22,793 nt of DNA, taken from positions 1 to 22,793 of the forward strand of contig JAZQQB010000097.1 in NCBI GenBank assembly GCA_045628865.1, given 5' to 3'. Below the pieces are notes generated by a model that saw only the letters and a program-made list of their open reading frames with translations, was not told the DNA's origin and did not search any database. The position numbers and the translations under genes are program-made. Numbering within the stretch: position 1 is the stretch's first letter; every line of letters begins with the position of its first letter. Shown here in pieces: positions 1-8,900 of this stretch. This stretch comes from JAZQQB01 sp045628865 (GTDB lineage: Bacteria > Bacillota > Clostridia > Lachnospirales > Lachnospiraceae).

Positions 1-4
1 CATT

Positions 5-1489
5 ATGCAGAATATGCCAAAAGTTAAAATTGGTGTTGTAGCAGTATCAAGAGACTGCTTCCCAGAATCATTATCAGTAAACAGAAGAAAAGCGTTAATC
101 GCTGCTTACCAGAAACAGTTTGGTGATGTAGATGTTTATGAATGTCCAGTATGTATCGTTGAATCAGAAATTCACATGGTACAGGCTTTAGAAGATATCA
201 AAAAAGCCGGATGTAACGCATTATGTGTATATTTAGGAAACTTTGGTCCAGAAATTTCTGAGACATTACTTGCAAAACACTTTGACGGACCAGTTATGTT
301 CTGTGCAGCAGCTGAAGAATCACAGGCTGACCTTCAGGACGGACGTGGTGATGCATACTGTGGTATGTTAAACGCAAGCTACAACTTAAAGCTTCGTAAC
401 ATAAGAGCATACATTCCAGAGTATCCAGTAGGAACAGCTGAAGAATGTGCTCAGATGATCAACGAATTCGTACCAATCGCTCGTGCTATTATCGGATTAC
501 ATAGCTTAAAGATCATCAGCTTTGGACCAAGACCATTAAACTTCCTTGCTTGTAACGCACCAATCAAACAGCTTTACAACTTAGGAGTAGAAATTGAAGA
601 AAACTCAGAATTAGACTTATTCGAAGCTTTCAACAAACATGCTAATGATTCAAGAATTCCAGAAGTAGTAGCAGATATGGAAAAAGAACTTGGAACAGGA
701 AATAAGAAACCAGAGGTACTTGCAAAATTAGCTCAGTACGAATTAACATTACTTGACTGGGTAGAAGAACACAGAGGTTACCGTGAATATGTAGCAATCG
801 CAGGAAAATGCTGGCCAGCATTCCAGACACAGTTTGGATTTGTACCATGCTACGTAAACAGCCGTTTAACAGGAAGAGGAATTCCAGTATCATGTGAAGT
901 AGATATCTATGGATGTTTATCAGAGTTCATCGGAACATGTGTATCTGAAGATGCAGTTACATTACTTGATATCAACAACTCAGTACCAGCAGATATGTAC
1001 AAAGAGTCAATCGAAGGTAAATTTGATTACACACACAAAGATACATTCATGGGATTCCACTGTGGTAACACATGCTCAACAAAATTAGTTGCTCATGAAA
1101 TGAAATACCAGAAGATCATGGCTAGATCACTTCCAATCGAAGTTACAAACGGAACTCTTGAAGGAGATATCATCCCAGGCGATATCACATTCTTCAGACT
1201 TCAGTCTACAGCAGATGCTAAACTTCGTGGATACATTGCAATCGGTGAAGTATTACCAGTAGCAACAAAATCATTTGGTGCAATCGGTGTATTTGCAATC
1301 AAAGAAATGGGAAGATTCTACCGTCACGTATTGATCGAGAAGAACTATCCACATCATGGAGCAGTTGCATTTGGTCACCATGGAAAAGCATTATACGAAG
1401 TATTCAAATATATCGGTGTTGAAGTGGATGAAATCGGCTACAACCAGCCAGCAGGCGTAAGATATCCAACAGAGAATCCATTTGCATAA
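5..1489 (+). CDS. L-fucose/L-arabinose isomerase family protein
   Basis: This 494-residue protein looks like a member of the L-fucose isomerase family (aldose-ketose isomerases needing a divalent metal, usually Mn2+), acting in the cytoplasm. E298 (in C-E-V-D) and D322 (in L-L-D-I-N) lie 24 residues apart. That is the same spacing as the metal ligands E337 and D361 of E. coli FucI as I remember them. Histidines near the C-terminus (447-448, 458-459) could supply the third ligand. The protein is shorter than E. coli FucI (about 590), so it belongs to a divergent branch and the true sugar is uncertain: fucose, arabinose or another aldose. Codon choice is very uniform, which suggests high expression. 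The start at 5 has a second Met three codons later, and the ribosome binding site lies outside the window. No sugar kinase or transporter follows it here. Confidence 0.8.
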   Translation: MQNMPKVKIGVVAVSRDCFPESLSVNRRKALIAAYQKQFGDVDVYECPVCIVESEIHMVQALEDIKKAGCNALCVYLGNFGPEISETLLAKHFDGPVMFCAAAEESQADLQDGRGDAYCGMLNASYNLKLRNIRAYIPEYPVGTAEECAQMINEFVPIARAIIGLHSLKIISFGPRPLNFLACNAPIKQLYNLGVEIEENSELDLFEAFNKHANDSRIPEVVADMEKELGTGNKKPEVLAKLAQYELTLLDWVEEHRGYREYVAIAGKCWPAFQTQFGFVPCYVNSRLTGRGIPVSCEVDIYGCLSEFIGTCVSEDAVTLLDINNSVPADMYKESIEGKFDYTHKDTFMGFHCGNTCSTKLVAHEMKYQKIMARSLPIEVTNGTLEGDIIPGDITFFRLQSTADAKLRGYIAIGEVLPVATKSFGAIGVFAIKEMGRFYRHVLIEKNYPHHGAVAFGHHGKALYEVFKYIGVEVDEIGYNQPAGVRYPTENPFA

Positions 1490-1511
1490 ATAACGAGCAA
1501 TGCAGAGAAAT

Positions 1512-1604
1512 GTAAAGAAAGAACAATCATGCTTGCATGAGTTGTGATTTCTTTACAAGGAGCTATGTGGCGATAAGCCACATAAGCATTTTCGAAGAAA
1601 ATGC
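1512..1604. repeat. Three consecutive hairpins downstream of the isomerase gene
   Basis: Three inverted repeats lie back to back just after the isomerase stop codon. The first has outer arms GTAAAGAAA (1512-1520) and TTTCTTTAC (1548-1556), with a second imperfect inverted repeat inside. The second is TATGTGGC-GATAA-GCCACATA (1564-1584). The third is GCATTTTC-GAA-GAAAATGC (1586-1604). None ends in a T-run, so they are not obvious terminators. They may stabilise the mRNA 3' end or be a dispersed palindromic element. A conventional terminator follows about 45 nt later. Confidence 0.6.
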
Positions 1605-1647
1605 GGATGCGAGAAGAAATATTCATATTTATATATGTAAAATGTAG

Positions 1648-1683
1648 AAAAAGGCAGTATCCTAGAAAGATACTGCCTTTTTA
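1648..1683 (+). terminator. Rho-independent terminator of the isomerase gene
   Basis: A stem GGCAGTATC (1653-1661) / GATACTGCC (1669-1677) with a 7-nt loop is flanked by A-run and T-run (1678-1682). The symmetry of A and T tracts means it could work in both directions. It separates the isomerase from the sigma-factor promoter at 1707. Confidence 0.85.
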
Positions 1684-1706
1684 TTACAGAAAAAACGAAA
1701 AAATGC

Positions 1707-1735
1707 TTGATAGAAATCCCTAGGCAAGATAAAAT
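1707..1735 (+). promoter_or_regulatory. Sigma-A-type promoter for the sigma/anti-sigma operon
   Basis: TTGATA (1707-1712) and TAAAAT (1730-1735) are separated by exactly 17 nt. Transcription would start near 1742 and leave a leader of about 230 nt before the sigma gene. The promoter looks like a housekeeping one, not an ECF-type GGAAC/CGTC promoter, so autoregulation by the encoded sigma factor is not evident here. Confidence 0.6.
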
Positions 1736-1741
1736 AGAAGT

Positions 1742-1971
1742 GTTATATGTTACGATAGCGTTAGTATTGAAAATCGATGATATCAAATTGGGTTTTTGTA
1801 TTTTGATAAAAGCTGAGAAGGCTTGAAATAAAAGATATTAACGATTTTCTACGAGTTTTTAAAAAAAATTGAAAAAAATTTTAAAAATAACCAACAAAAG
1901 AAAGGAGCAGATCCGTAAATATATCAAAGGAAATAAAAAAAGTACAGATTTGATATAAAAAACGGTTCTGG
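1742..1971 (+). promoter_or_regulatory. Long AT-rich 5' leader with an inverted repeat before the sigma gene
   Basis: Between the predicted promoter and the sigma start lies a non-coding AT-rich leader. Near its 3' end TATATCAAA (1920-1928) is repeated inverted as TTTGATATA (1949-1957), and CCGT (1913-1916) can extend the pairing with ACGG (1962-1965). A good ribosome-binding sequence (AAAGGAG, 1901-1907) lies upstream of this stem with no start codon at a usable distance. The stem ends 6 nt before the TTG start, so it could affect translation or serve as an operator. I do not recognise a known riboswitch class. Confidence 0.4.
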
Positions 1972-2505
1972 TTGATAAAAGGCGTGACTGAAGAACAATT
2001 TGAAAAAAGTATCAATCGCATTTTACAAGGGGATCAGGATGGCTTAAAGGACATTTATGAAGCATATTTATCTTATATTTATGCAGCAATCTATAGTGTG
2101 TTGCAGAATAGAGAGAATGCTGAGGACTTGACAAGTGAATTTTTCATTAAAATATGGAAGATTGCGGACAAATATCGTCCGGGGTCAGGACATAAAACAT
2201 GGATGTCTACAATTGCAAGAAATATGGCGATTGATTATTTACGAAAATATAAGCGTGAAACCTTAACAGACGAGTTTTTTGAAGGAACCAATGAGGAATC
2301 AGTTGAAGATGAAGTAATTGGAGATATGACCGTTGAGAAGGCACTTGCGATTCTCAATGAGAATGAAAGACAGATTGTTACCATGAAGATTGTTGGTGAT
2401 ATGACTTTCCAGGAAATTTCTAATGCTCTTGGCATTCCGATGGGTACTGTCACGTGGCGTTACCAGAACGCTTTGAAAAAATTACGGAGGTGTGGTTATG
2501 AGTAA
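1972..2505 (+). CDS. ECF-type RNA polymerase sigma factor
   Basis: This 177-residue protein has the two-domain plan of an extracytoplasmic-function sigma factor. Region 2 spans about residues 22-95 and includes D-L-T-S-E-F-F-I-K-I-W and the R-N-M-A-I-D-Y-L-R segment. Region 4 spans about 117-172, with the helix-turn-helix M-T-F-Q-E-I-S-N-A-L-G-I-P-M-G-T-V. It would direct RNA polymerase to a small regulon. The start is uncertain: TTG at 1972 gives the whole N-terminus but has a weak ribosome binding site, and GTG at 1984 is the alternative. An in-frame stop at 1951 excludes anything further upstream. Its stop codon overlaps the start of the next gene (ATGAGTAA), so the two are translationally coupled, as is usual for a sigma/anti-sigma pair. 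The regulon is not identifiable from the window. Confidence 0.9.
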   Translation: MIKGVTEEQFEKSINRILQGDQDGLKDIYEAYLSYIYAAIYSVLQNRENAEDLTSEFFIKIWKIADKYRPGSGHKTWMSTIARNMAIDYLRKYKRETLTDEFFEGTNEESVEDEVIGDMTVEKALAILNENERQIVTMKIVGDMTFQEISNALGIPMGTVTWRYQNALKKLRRCGYE

Positions 2506-3094
2506 AAATTTTGAACTTGAATATAAGGCATACATTGAAGAGATTAAACCTGACTTATGGAATAAGATTGCGGGGCAGTTGCCAGAAAGAAGTCAGATTA
2601 CAGAAGAAGATAAAGAACTTGCTGAGGTTGTTAGTTTTCCTACAAAAGAAAAAACAGAGGAAAAAATTGTACAGATGCCAACAAAAAGAAAATGGCATAA
2701 ATACTCAGGAATTATTGCTGCTTGCTTGTGTGTAGCAATTCTAGTTCCTGTGTATGTAACAAATAGAGAGCAGATGCAGAAGGATTCGCAGGCTAATGCA
2801 TATGGTTCACAGTCAAGCGTTGTTACACCAGGTGTAACAGTAGATGTTGATAAATTTGCGGCAGGTAATAAGGAAATGTCAGTTGGATTTGTAAATGTGA
2901 CTGGTGTAGTAAATACTGTTGATGGAAATCAGGTGACTATTTCAATTCAGGAGTCAAACAGCACATTGATATCCAGTGGTGATACAATTACCATAACTAT
3001 TTCAGATGAAATGACTGTAGAAGAGAATGGAACATATTCTTTTGATTTGAAGAGAGATAAAGATGGAGATTATACAGTAATTAGTTTGAGATAA
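2498..3094 (+). CDS. Single-pass membrane protein, probable anti-sigma factor
   Basis: The start ATG at 2498 was chosen because ACGGAGG (2484-2490) lies 7 nt upstream, giving 198 residues. A cytoplasmic N-terminal part of about 65 residues includes D-L-W-N-K-I. A transmembrane helix follows at about 67-86 (I-I-A-A-C-L-C-V-A-I-L-V-P-V). The external part is Ser/Thr/Val-rich beta-type, with segments V-T-G-V-V-N-T-V-D-G-N-Q-V-T-I and D-T-I-T-I-T-I. The 8-nt overlap with the sigma gene and the inside-TM-outside layout fit an anti-sigma factor that releases the sigma factor after an envelope signal. The Zn-binding H-x3-C-x2-C motif of the common ZAS family is absent, so the role is inferred from context and architecture rather than sequence family. 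Confidence 0.7.
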   Translation: MSKNFELEYKAYIEEIKPDLWNKIAGQLPERSQITEEDKELAEVVSFPTKEKTEEKIVQMPTKRKWHKYSGIIAACLCVAILVPVYVTNREQMQKDSQANAYGSQSSVVTPGVTVDVDKFAAGNKEMSVGFVNVTGVVNTVDGNQVTISIQESNSTLISSGDTITITISDEMTVEENGTYSFDLKRDKDGDYTVISLR

Positions 3095-3115
3095 ACAGAA
3101 TCAAATAGAGAGCTA

Positions 3116-3165
3116 TTAACCTGTTAAGAATGTCATGTTTATATGATGTTTTTAACAGGTTTTTA
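3116..3165 (+). terminator. Terminator of the sigma/anti-sigma operon
   Basis: Arms AACCTGTTAA (3118-3127) and TTAACAGGTT (3152-3161) pair, with a smaller TCAT/ATGA pairing inside the loop, followed by a T-run. It lies 23 nt after the anti-sigma stop codon. Confidence 0.8.
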
Positions 3166-3173
3166 TGTGAAGA

Positions 3174-3225
3174 AAAAGTTCACTTGTCATTGATGAAAAA
3201 AGGACAAGTGGACTTTTTATTTTTT
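3174..3225 (+). terminator. Second terminator in tandem
   Basis: AAAGTTCACTTGTC (3175-3188) pairs with GACAAGTGGACTTT (3203-3216) with one G-T wobble, followed by a T-rich tract. With the hairpin at 3116 this makes a double terminator, so the kinase operon is insulated from the sigma operon. The T-rich stretch 3226-3290 holds nothing else I can recognise. Confidence 0.8.
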
Positions 3226-3293
3226 ACTTTTTAATTTTTTATATTTTTTTTTAGAATAATGAACCTTTTTTGAATGTTATTGTCTCTTTATAA

Positions 3294-3333
3294 TTGTATG
3301 GGAAAAATAATAGGAATAAAGTACTATTATAAT
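3294..3333 (+). promoter_or_regulatory. Probable promoter region of the kinase operon
   Basis: A perfect -10 box TATAAT occurs at 3328-3333 but has no good -35 at 17 nt. An alternative pair is TTGTAT (3294-3299) with TAAAGT (3317-3322) at 17 nt. One of these probably starts the kinase transcript. A short inverted repeat, AAGAAACG with CGTTTCTT (about 3386-3415), lies between here and the kinase ribosome binding site. It might influence its access. Confidence 0.35.
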
Positions 3334-3427
3334 AATTAAAATGAAAGAAAAATGTTACTAAAGACCTAGCGACTAATAGTATTGAAAGAAACGAGTGAAA
3401 GCGGGAACGTTTCTTCAAGGGGGAATT

Positions 3428-5137
3428 ATGGCTGCTATAGGAAGTATTATTGATCACAAATATGAAATTCTTACTGAGATTGGTCGAGGCGGAATGTCAG
3501 TTGTATATCTTGCAATGGATCGACGCCTGAACAAACAGTGGGCAATTAAAGAAATCAAAACAACAGTAAATAATAGAGATAATGAAATAATTATCCAAAG
3601 TTTGATCACAGAAGCAAATTTAATGAAAAGGCTTGATCATCCAACCTTACCTAGAATTGTAGACATCATTGATGAAGGTCATACTATTTATGTAGTAATG
3701 GATTACATAGAAGGTAAATCACTAGATAAGATCATTGATGAGAATGGTGCACAACCACAGGACATGGTAATTGAATGGGCAAAGGAATTATGTGATGCTC
3801 TAGGTTATCTACATTCAAGAAAACCTGCTATCATATATCGAGATATGAAGCCAGCAAATATCATGTTAAAGCCAGATGGTGGATTAAAACTGATTGACTT
3901 TGGAATTGCACGAGAATATAAAGAACAAAATATTGCAGATACAGTAAGTCTTGGAACAAAAGGATACGCTGCTCCAGAACAGTTTGGTGGACGAGGTCAG
4001 ACAGATGCAAGAACAGATATTTATTGTCTGGGCGTAACATTGTATCACATGATCACAGGAAAGAGCCCGGCAGAACCACCGTATGAGATATATCCGATTA
4101 GATATTGGAATCCATCATTTTCATCAGGACTTGAAAAAATCATTCAGAAATGTACCATGCTAAATCCAGAAGATAGATATCAAAGCTGTGAAGAGTTGAT
4201 GTATGCGTTGGAACATTATGAAGAAATAGATGAAGGATACAGAAGAAAACAGAGAAGACGTTTTTCAACTTTTGTAACATGCGCTACATTAACGGTTGCA
4301 TTTTTTATTTCAGGTTTTTCTTTCAATCATTTATCTGTGAAAGAAAACAGTGCGAATTATGAAGCAACTGTTGAAGCAGCGAGCAAGACGAATACGTATG
4401 AGGATCGAATTCAAGGATACATTGATGCAATTGAGTATGATGCAGGACGAATTGAATCTTATGAAGGGTTGATCAGTACCTTTAAAACAGATGATGGAAA
4501 GTTCACTGTCAAAGAAGAAGAAATACTGATTGGATTGGTAAATAAAAACAAGAATGCTATTTTGGCAAAACCTGAGAGATATGTACAGTTAAGCTATGAT
4601 ATAGGAAAGCTATATTGGTTTTACTATGATTATGGGAATACATCAGATAATACATTGACAAGAACAGTTGCTTCTATCACATGGTTTTCAGATGTAATTA
4701 ATTATGCGGATTCAAAGAATATTGAGTTTCCAAATTATAATATCTCAAAAATATATCAGGAAATTGGAATTTTTAATAGGGACTATACAATTTATGCCCA
4801 AGAAGCACAAACCAATGAAAAAGCTGGTGAGTATTGGCAGATGTTAAATAATCTGCTTAACTTCATGGAAGAGAATCCTGATGAAGAGGAATATACAATC
4901 TGGCAAGGATATAGGGTATTGGTTAGTTCGTTATCAAATTATATGACCAAATTTAAGGCATCAGGTGTTACAGAAGAGGAAATGAAAATGTTTATAGAAG
5001 CTATTGAAAAAGATGTAAATGAAATGCCAGCAACAGATGAGGTTACTATGAGTATTCAGGAGGAATTAGCCGCATCACTTGATAAACAGTCATCAGGCGG
5101 AATTTACGATAAGTTTAACAGATATTATGCAGAGTAA
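3428..5137 (+). CDS. Transmembrane Ser/Thr protein kinase with non-PASTA extracellular domain
   Basis: A Hanks-type kinase that phosphorylates Ser/Thr with ATP. Start ATG 3428 follows AAGGGGG (3418-3424); the longer GTG start at 3395 has no such site. Visible kinase elements: glycine loop G19-R-G-G-M, Lys K41 (A-I-K-E), catalytic loop Y-R-D139-M-K-P-A-N144, D157-F-G, and A-P-E before Q-F-G-G. The H of H-R-D is replaced by Y. A transmembrane helix at about 279-299 is followed by about 270 external residues. These lack PASTA repeats and look helical and TPR-like (Y-E-D-R-I-Q-G-Y-I-D-A-I). That separates it from PrkC/PknB, so the signal is probably not muropeptide by the usual route. It heads a cluster with a membrane protein and the giant surface protein, and two PP2C phosphatases and an FHA protein follow. 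Kinase assignment is secure; the ligand is unknown. Confidence 0.95.
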   Translation: MAAIGSIIDHKYEILTEIGRGGMSVVYLAMDRRLNKQWAIKEIKTTVNNRDNEIIIQSLITEANLMKRLDHPTLPRIVDIIDEGHTIYVVMDYIEGKSLDKIIDENGAQPQDMVIEWAKELCDALGYLHSRKPAIIYRDMKPANIMLKPDGGLKLIDFGIAREYKEQNIADTVSLGTKGYAAPEQFGGRGQTDARTDIYCLGVTLYHMITGKSPAEPPYEIYPIRYWNPSFSSGLEKIIQKCTMLNPEDRYQSCEELMYALEHYEEIDEGYRRKQRRRFSTFVTCATLTVAFFISGFSFNHLSVKENSANYEATVEAASKTNTYEDRIQGYIDAIEYDAGRIESYEGLISTFKTDDGKFTVKEEEILIGLVNKNKNAILAKPERYVQLSYDIGKLYWFYYDYGNTSDNTLTRTVASITWFSDVINYADSKNIEFPNYNISKIYQEIGIFNRDYTIYAQEAQTNEKAGEYWQMLNNLLNFMEENPDEEEYTIWQGYRVLVSSLSNYMTKFKASGVTEEEMKMFIEAIEKDVNEMPATDEVTMSIQEELAASLDKQSSGGIYDKFNRYYAE

Positions 5138-5152
5138 AGTGAGGTATCAGAT

Positions 5153-5902
5153 ATGAATTTAACAATGATTTATAAATACCTGTCTATAGCTAGCTTTATT
5201 CTAACAGGTATCTTCCTTATTTTAGCTGTTGTATTATTTTACAAGTGGAAGATTCCAAAGATTTTTGGAGATTTAACAGGAAGAAGCGAGAAAAAACGAA
5301 TTGCAGAGATCAAAGAAAGAGGTATTGAATCAGTAGCCTCTGAAAATTATAGAGCTGGTGTAAAGCGAATTTATCAGACAAAAGGAAAAACCAGTTCACA
5401 GGAATTAAAAACTGGAAAGACCGGTAAAACAGGAAAAACTGCAAAGAGTAAAGAATTATCAGGAAAAATATTTGGTGAAAACCTGGTAGCAAAAATTGCA
5501 AATAAGCCAAAAGAAAATAGTGCATCAAACGTAACAATACCGTTGGAACAGTATGAAAAAGAATGCAAAGAGGAAATGAATGCTTCAATACATACAACGG
5601 TAGAGAACAAACCGGTTTCAAGTAGTCAGAAGAAATATCAAAAAACAGTTTTATTGAAAGATTACGAAGAAGCTAACCAGATGAGTGTTTCAGAGAAAAG
5701 CATTGTTGCTGAAAAAGAAGATGTTTTTACAAGCTTATTGTTTGAAGAAGAATCAAAGGGGAATGATTACAAAGAAACAGGATTGCTTGGAATTACAGAG
5801 GAACAATCATCTAACTTATGTAGTCCAGCATCAAAGGAAGAGATGAAACTTGTATTTGCATTTGAAAGTACTGGAACAGATAAAGTAATTGGACAAATGT
5901 AA
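5153..5902 (+). CDS. Single-pass membrane protein of unknown function in the kinase operon
   Basis: I cannot assign this 249-residue protein to a named family. It has one N-terminal transmembrane helix (about residues 10-30), then K-W-K-I-P-K-I-F-G-D-L-T-G-R-S and a charged helical stretch. The rest is a long Lys/Glu/Ser/Thr-rich tail with low-complexity K-T-G-K-T-G-K-T-G at about 86-94. The tail is probably cytoplasmic and disordered, so it is a reasonable candidate kinase substrate or FHA partner. The gene starts 15 nt after the kinase stop with a GAGGT site, and the giant surface-protein gene follows after 57 nt, so co-transcription is likely. The G-D-L-T-G-R segment just after the membrane looks like the conserved core; I recall similar proteins beside surface-protein genes in Lachnospiraceae but cannot confirm that. 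Confidence 0.75.
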   Translation: MNLTMIYKYLSIASFILTGIFLILAVVLFYKWKIPKIFGDLTGRSEKKRIAEIKERGIESVASENYRAGVKRIYQTKGKTSSQELKTGKTGKTGKTAKSKELSGKIFGENLVAKIANKPKENSASNVTIPLEQYEKECKEEMNASIHTTVENKPVSSSQKKYQKTVLLKDYEEANQMSVSEKSIVAEKEDVFTSLLFEEESKGNDYKETGLLGITEEQSSNLCSPASKEEMKLVFAFESTGTDKVIGQM

Positions 5903-5959
5903 TCCATGCGGAAGGATTATGAAACGTAGTAATGTAGTTTGTGGAAAGAGGGAACAAAA

Positions 5960-8900
5960 ATGAAGAACACAAAGATCGTGAAAAGATTACTTGCAAGTAG
6001 CTTAGTTGCAGCATTGATGATTAGCCAGATGGGATCGGTATCTTTTGCTGGTGAGAATCAGTTTGAACATGTAAGAAGAAGTACATTTTCAATGACAAGA
6101 AACGTAGCTTCATCAGAAGAGGCACTTGGTTTAGAGTCAGAAGGTGTAATGTTATTAGCAGAGGACGGAGAAAATCCAGAAGAAACACCGGTTGTGGAGG
6201 AAAAGCCAGTAGTAGAGGATACACCGGTAGTAGAGGATGCACCGGTTGTCGAGGATACACCAGTTGTAGTAAACGAAATAGGAGATGAAGATATTGAAGA
6301 AGAGTGGAATGGAGAAGTACCAGCAGTATATTCTAATTCAAAAAGCAATTATGTAATTTATTTCTATAATGTTGAATCAATGGATAAAATCAATGAGGAT
6401 GTTTCACCTGCAAAAACGGAGAAACTTACAGATAAGGATTATAGTGAGGTAGAGACTTTAGTTGCTGCTGAAAAAAGTGCAATTGGTCAAGAATTTTCTA
6501 AGAATGGATATACGGTAGAATATGCTGTAACACAGTACAATGAAAAGGAAAAAATCGATGGTAAAGATTATAAAAAGTGTATTGCAATTCTTTCTTATGA
6601 ACCGATTATGTATCAAGTTACAGTAAATTACGTATGTAATGATGATCCAGAAAATATAGTAGTACTTAAGACAGAAACAGTTTATGCTGCATATGGTTCG
6701 GAATATACCGTTACAGATAAAAATGATATTGATGTATCAGGTGAAAATGGTGATAAAAAATATGGATTTGTGAAAAGCGATTCTATTACAGTGAAAGATA
6801 GTGGAAATGTTGTAACTGTTTATTATTCACAATACATTACAATTACATTGATTGTTCAGAATATCAATTATAATAATCAGACAGGTATTAAGAACGTTGT
6901 AGTAAAAAAGCAGGATAATGTTATATTTAGTGAAGTATTAAAAAGAGCAGATTTAGTTGATGACCATGGAAATAGCAAAATAAATACAACTTGGTATGAT
7001 GCAAGTAAATGTGGATGGAAAAATGTTACAAATGAAACAGTATGTAACGAAGAAACCACCTATATCTGGGAAGGAACATTAAATTGGAGACCATATACAG
7101 TCCAGGGAATAGAGGAACATTGTAACTTTTATACATCACAGGATGGAACATTTGTTATTGAAGCAAATCAGCCAACTTGTACAGTAAAAGTTACAGAACA
7201 GACTGAAAATAACTTAACAATTCAATATGAAAATAACAATAGAAAAGCTATAATTTCTGGAATGACACAAGATCAGAGATTAAGCATTGTAAATGTTGAT
7301 GTTACATTTAAGCCATGGTATAAAACCCAATATGTGACAGTAGCCTGTGGTACATTAAACTTTGATATGGGAGCTCCAAAAATTGAGAATATAACAGAAG
7401 TGAAAGATCCAGATAATACTGAACTTTGGCTTGCAGAAAGAACATATATTGTAACAGTATCTGAACCAGATAATGAAAGTGGTGTAGGTTCAGTAAGCGT
7501 GAAATTAAAAAATAAAAATGGAGAAGTAAAAGATATTACAGCACAGCCAGTAGATGGAAAAGCATGTCAGTTCTCATTTACTGTTGGTGAAGAGGGAACA
7601 TGTGAAGTAGTTGCATATGATAAGGTTGGGAATGTATCAAAAGTAGAGGCAGTATCAGTATCTAATATTGCTACAGAACCTGCTAGTTCAAAAATGTATT
7701 TACCAGGTGGTTCGTCAGAATCAGAAGTGATCAATGGGGAAACTTGGTATAGCACAAACAAAGTAAGAGTAAAGTTGTTTCGTAGTGAGCAGACAAATTC
7801 ACAGATTACTTGTGTAAAATATGAACTGGATAATAAAACGAATACAGTAGATTATAGTGAGGAAGATGGATATTTTGATATTGCATTGCCTTCAGATGGT
7901 GTACATACGATTAAGATCATGGTGAACGACCGCGCTGGAACATATTATGAAAAAACTTACACTGTAAAGTGTGATGTCACAGCACCAATTATTAGCTCAG
8001 CATCCATTGATAATAGTTCAAATGATATACTGAATAAAAATGCAGGAAATGCTTCACTAAATGGTAATATGGGTAGATTTATAATTGATATCTGGCGCCC
8101 TGTTACAAGTGTTCCTAAAAAGAATAAGATCATTTTAACAATTGAAATGAAAGATGAGACTTCTTTACTTGATCATTTAACAGTATCTGGATTTGCATTA
8201 CCAGAGAATAAGAATAAACTATATGTTATTGATTTAAATAATGATAAATCAGATAAATTAGATAATTCAAGTGACCAGTTATATACTGTGAAAAAGAATG
8301 GAAAAAATGTTACAGTAACTATTTCATTAAATGCATCTGATTTACAGTTAGATCCTAAAGCAATTGATTTGATTGCATATGATCATGCAGGAAATTATCA
8401 TAAATATATTTGGGAAAATGGTTCTATTATTGTTATGGATGGCGTGAATCCAACAGGTTCAACTACCATTACAAAAGAAGGAAGTCTGATTTCTAATGCC
8501 AATAAATTGGATGAGAATACTTATATTTTAGCAGGTAATATTTGCTTAAACTATTTGGTGAAAGACAAATATTTATATGAAACAGTTGAATTAAGTGATG
8601 ATGGTGTTGAAGGAGATGTAACTTACAAATTTACTGTATCTTACCGTGTGGATATGGATGAAACAGCATTTGATCCACAAAATCCAACAAAACCATATGA
8701 TAGAAATAACGTTGAGGTTGAAATTGAAAATAAAAAAGGGGAACCAGAAGGTGAAGGAGATGATATTCTTCTTACTTGGAATGCAAGTTTAACAACTTCA
8801 GATTCTTTGAATATGAAAGATTCTGATGATACTATTTCCTTGAAAAATGACGGATTATATACATTCCGTATGCATGTTGAAGATCCATCCTCAAACACAT

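Noticed and set aside
1438..1786. Two - strand open frames (62 and 77 codons) after the isomerase gene
   Set aside because: They overlap the hairpins and terminator, lack ribosome binding sites and have no recognisable protein pattern.
3395..3427. N-terminal extension of the kinase from GTG 3395
   Set aside because: The extension M-K-A-G-T-F-L-Q-G-G-I has no ribosome binding site, while ATG 3428 has AAGGGGG at the right distance.
3340..3427. A cyclic-dinucleotide riboswitch before the kinase
   Set aside because: The GAAA/GGGAACG-like bases are suggestive, but the conserved cores of GEMM-type riboswitches could not be matched.
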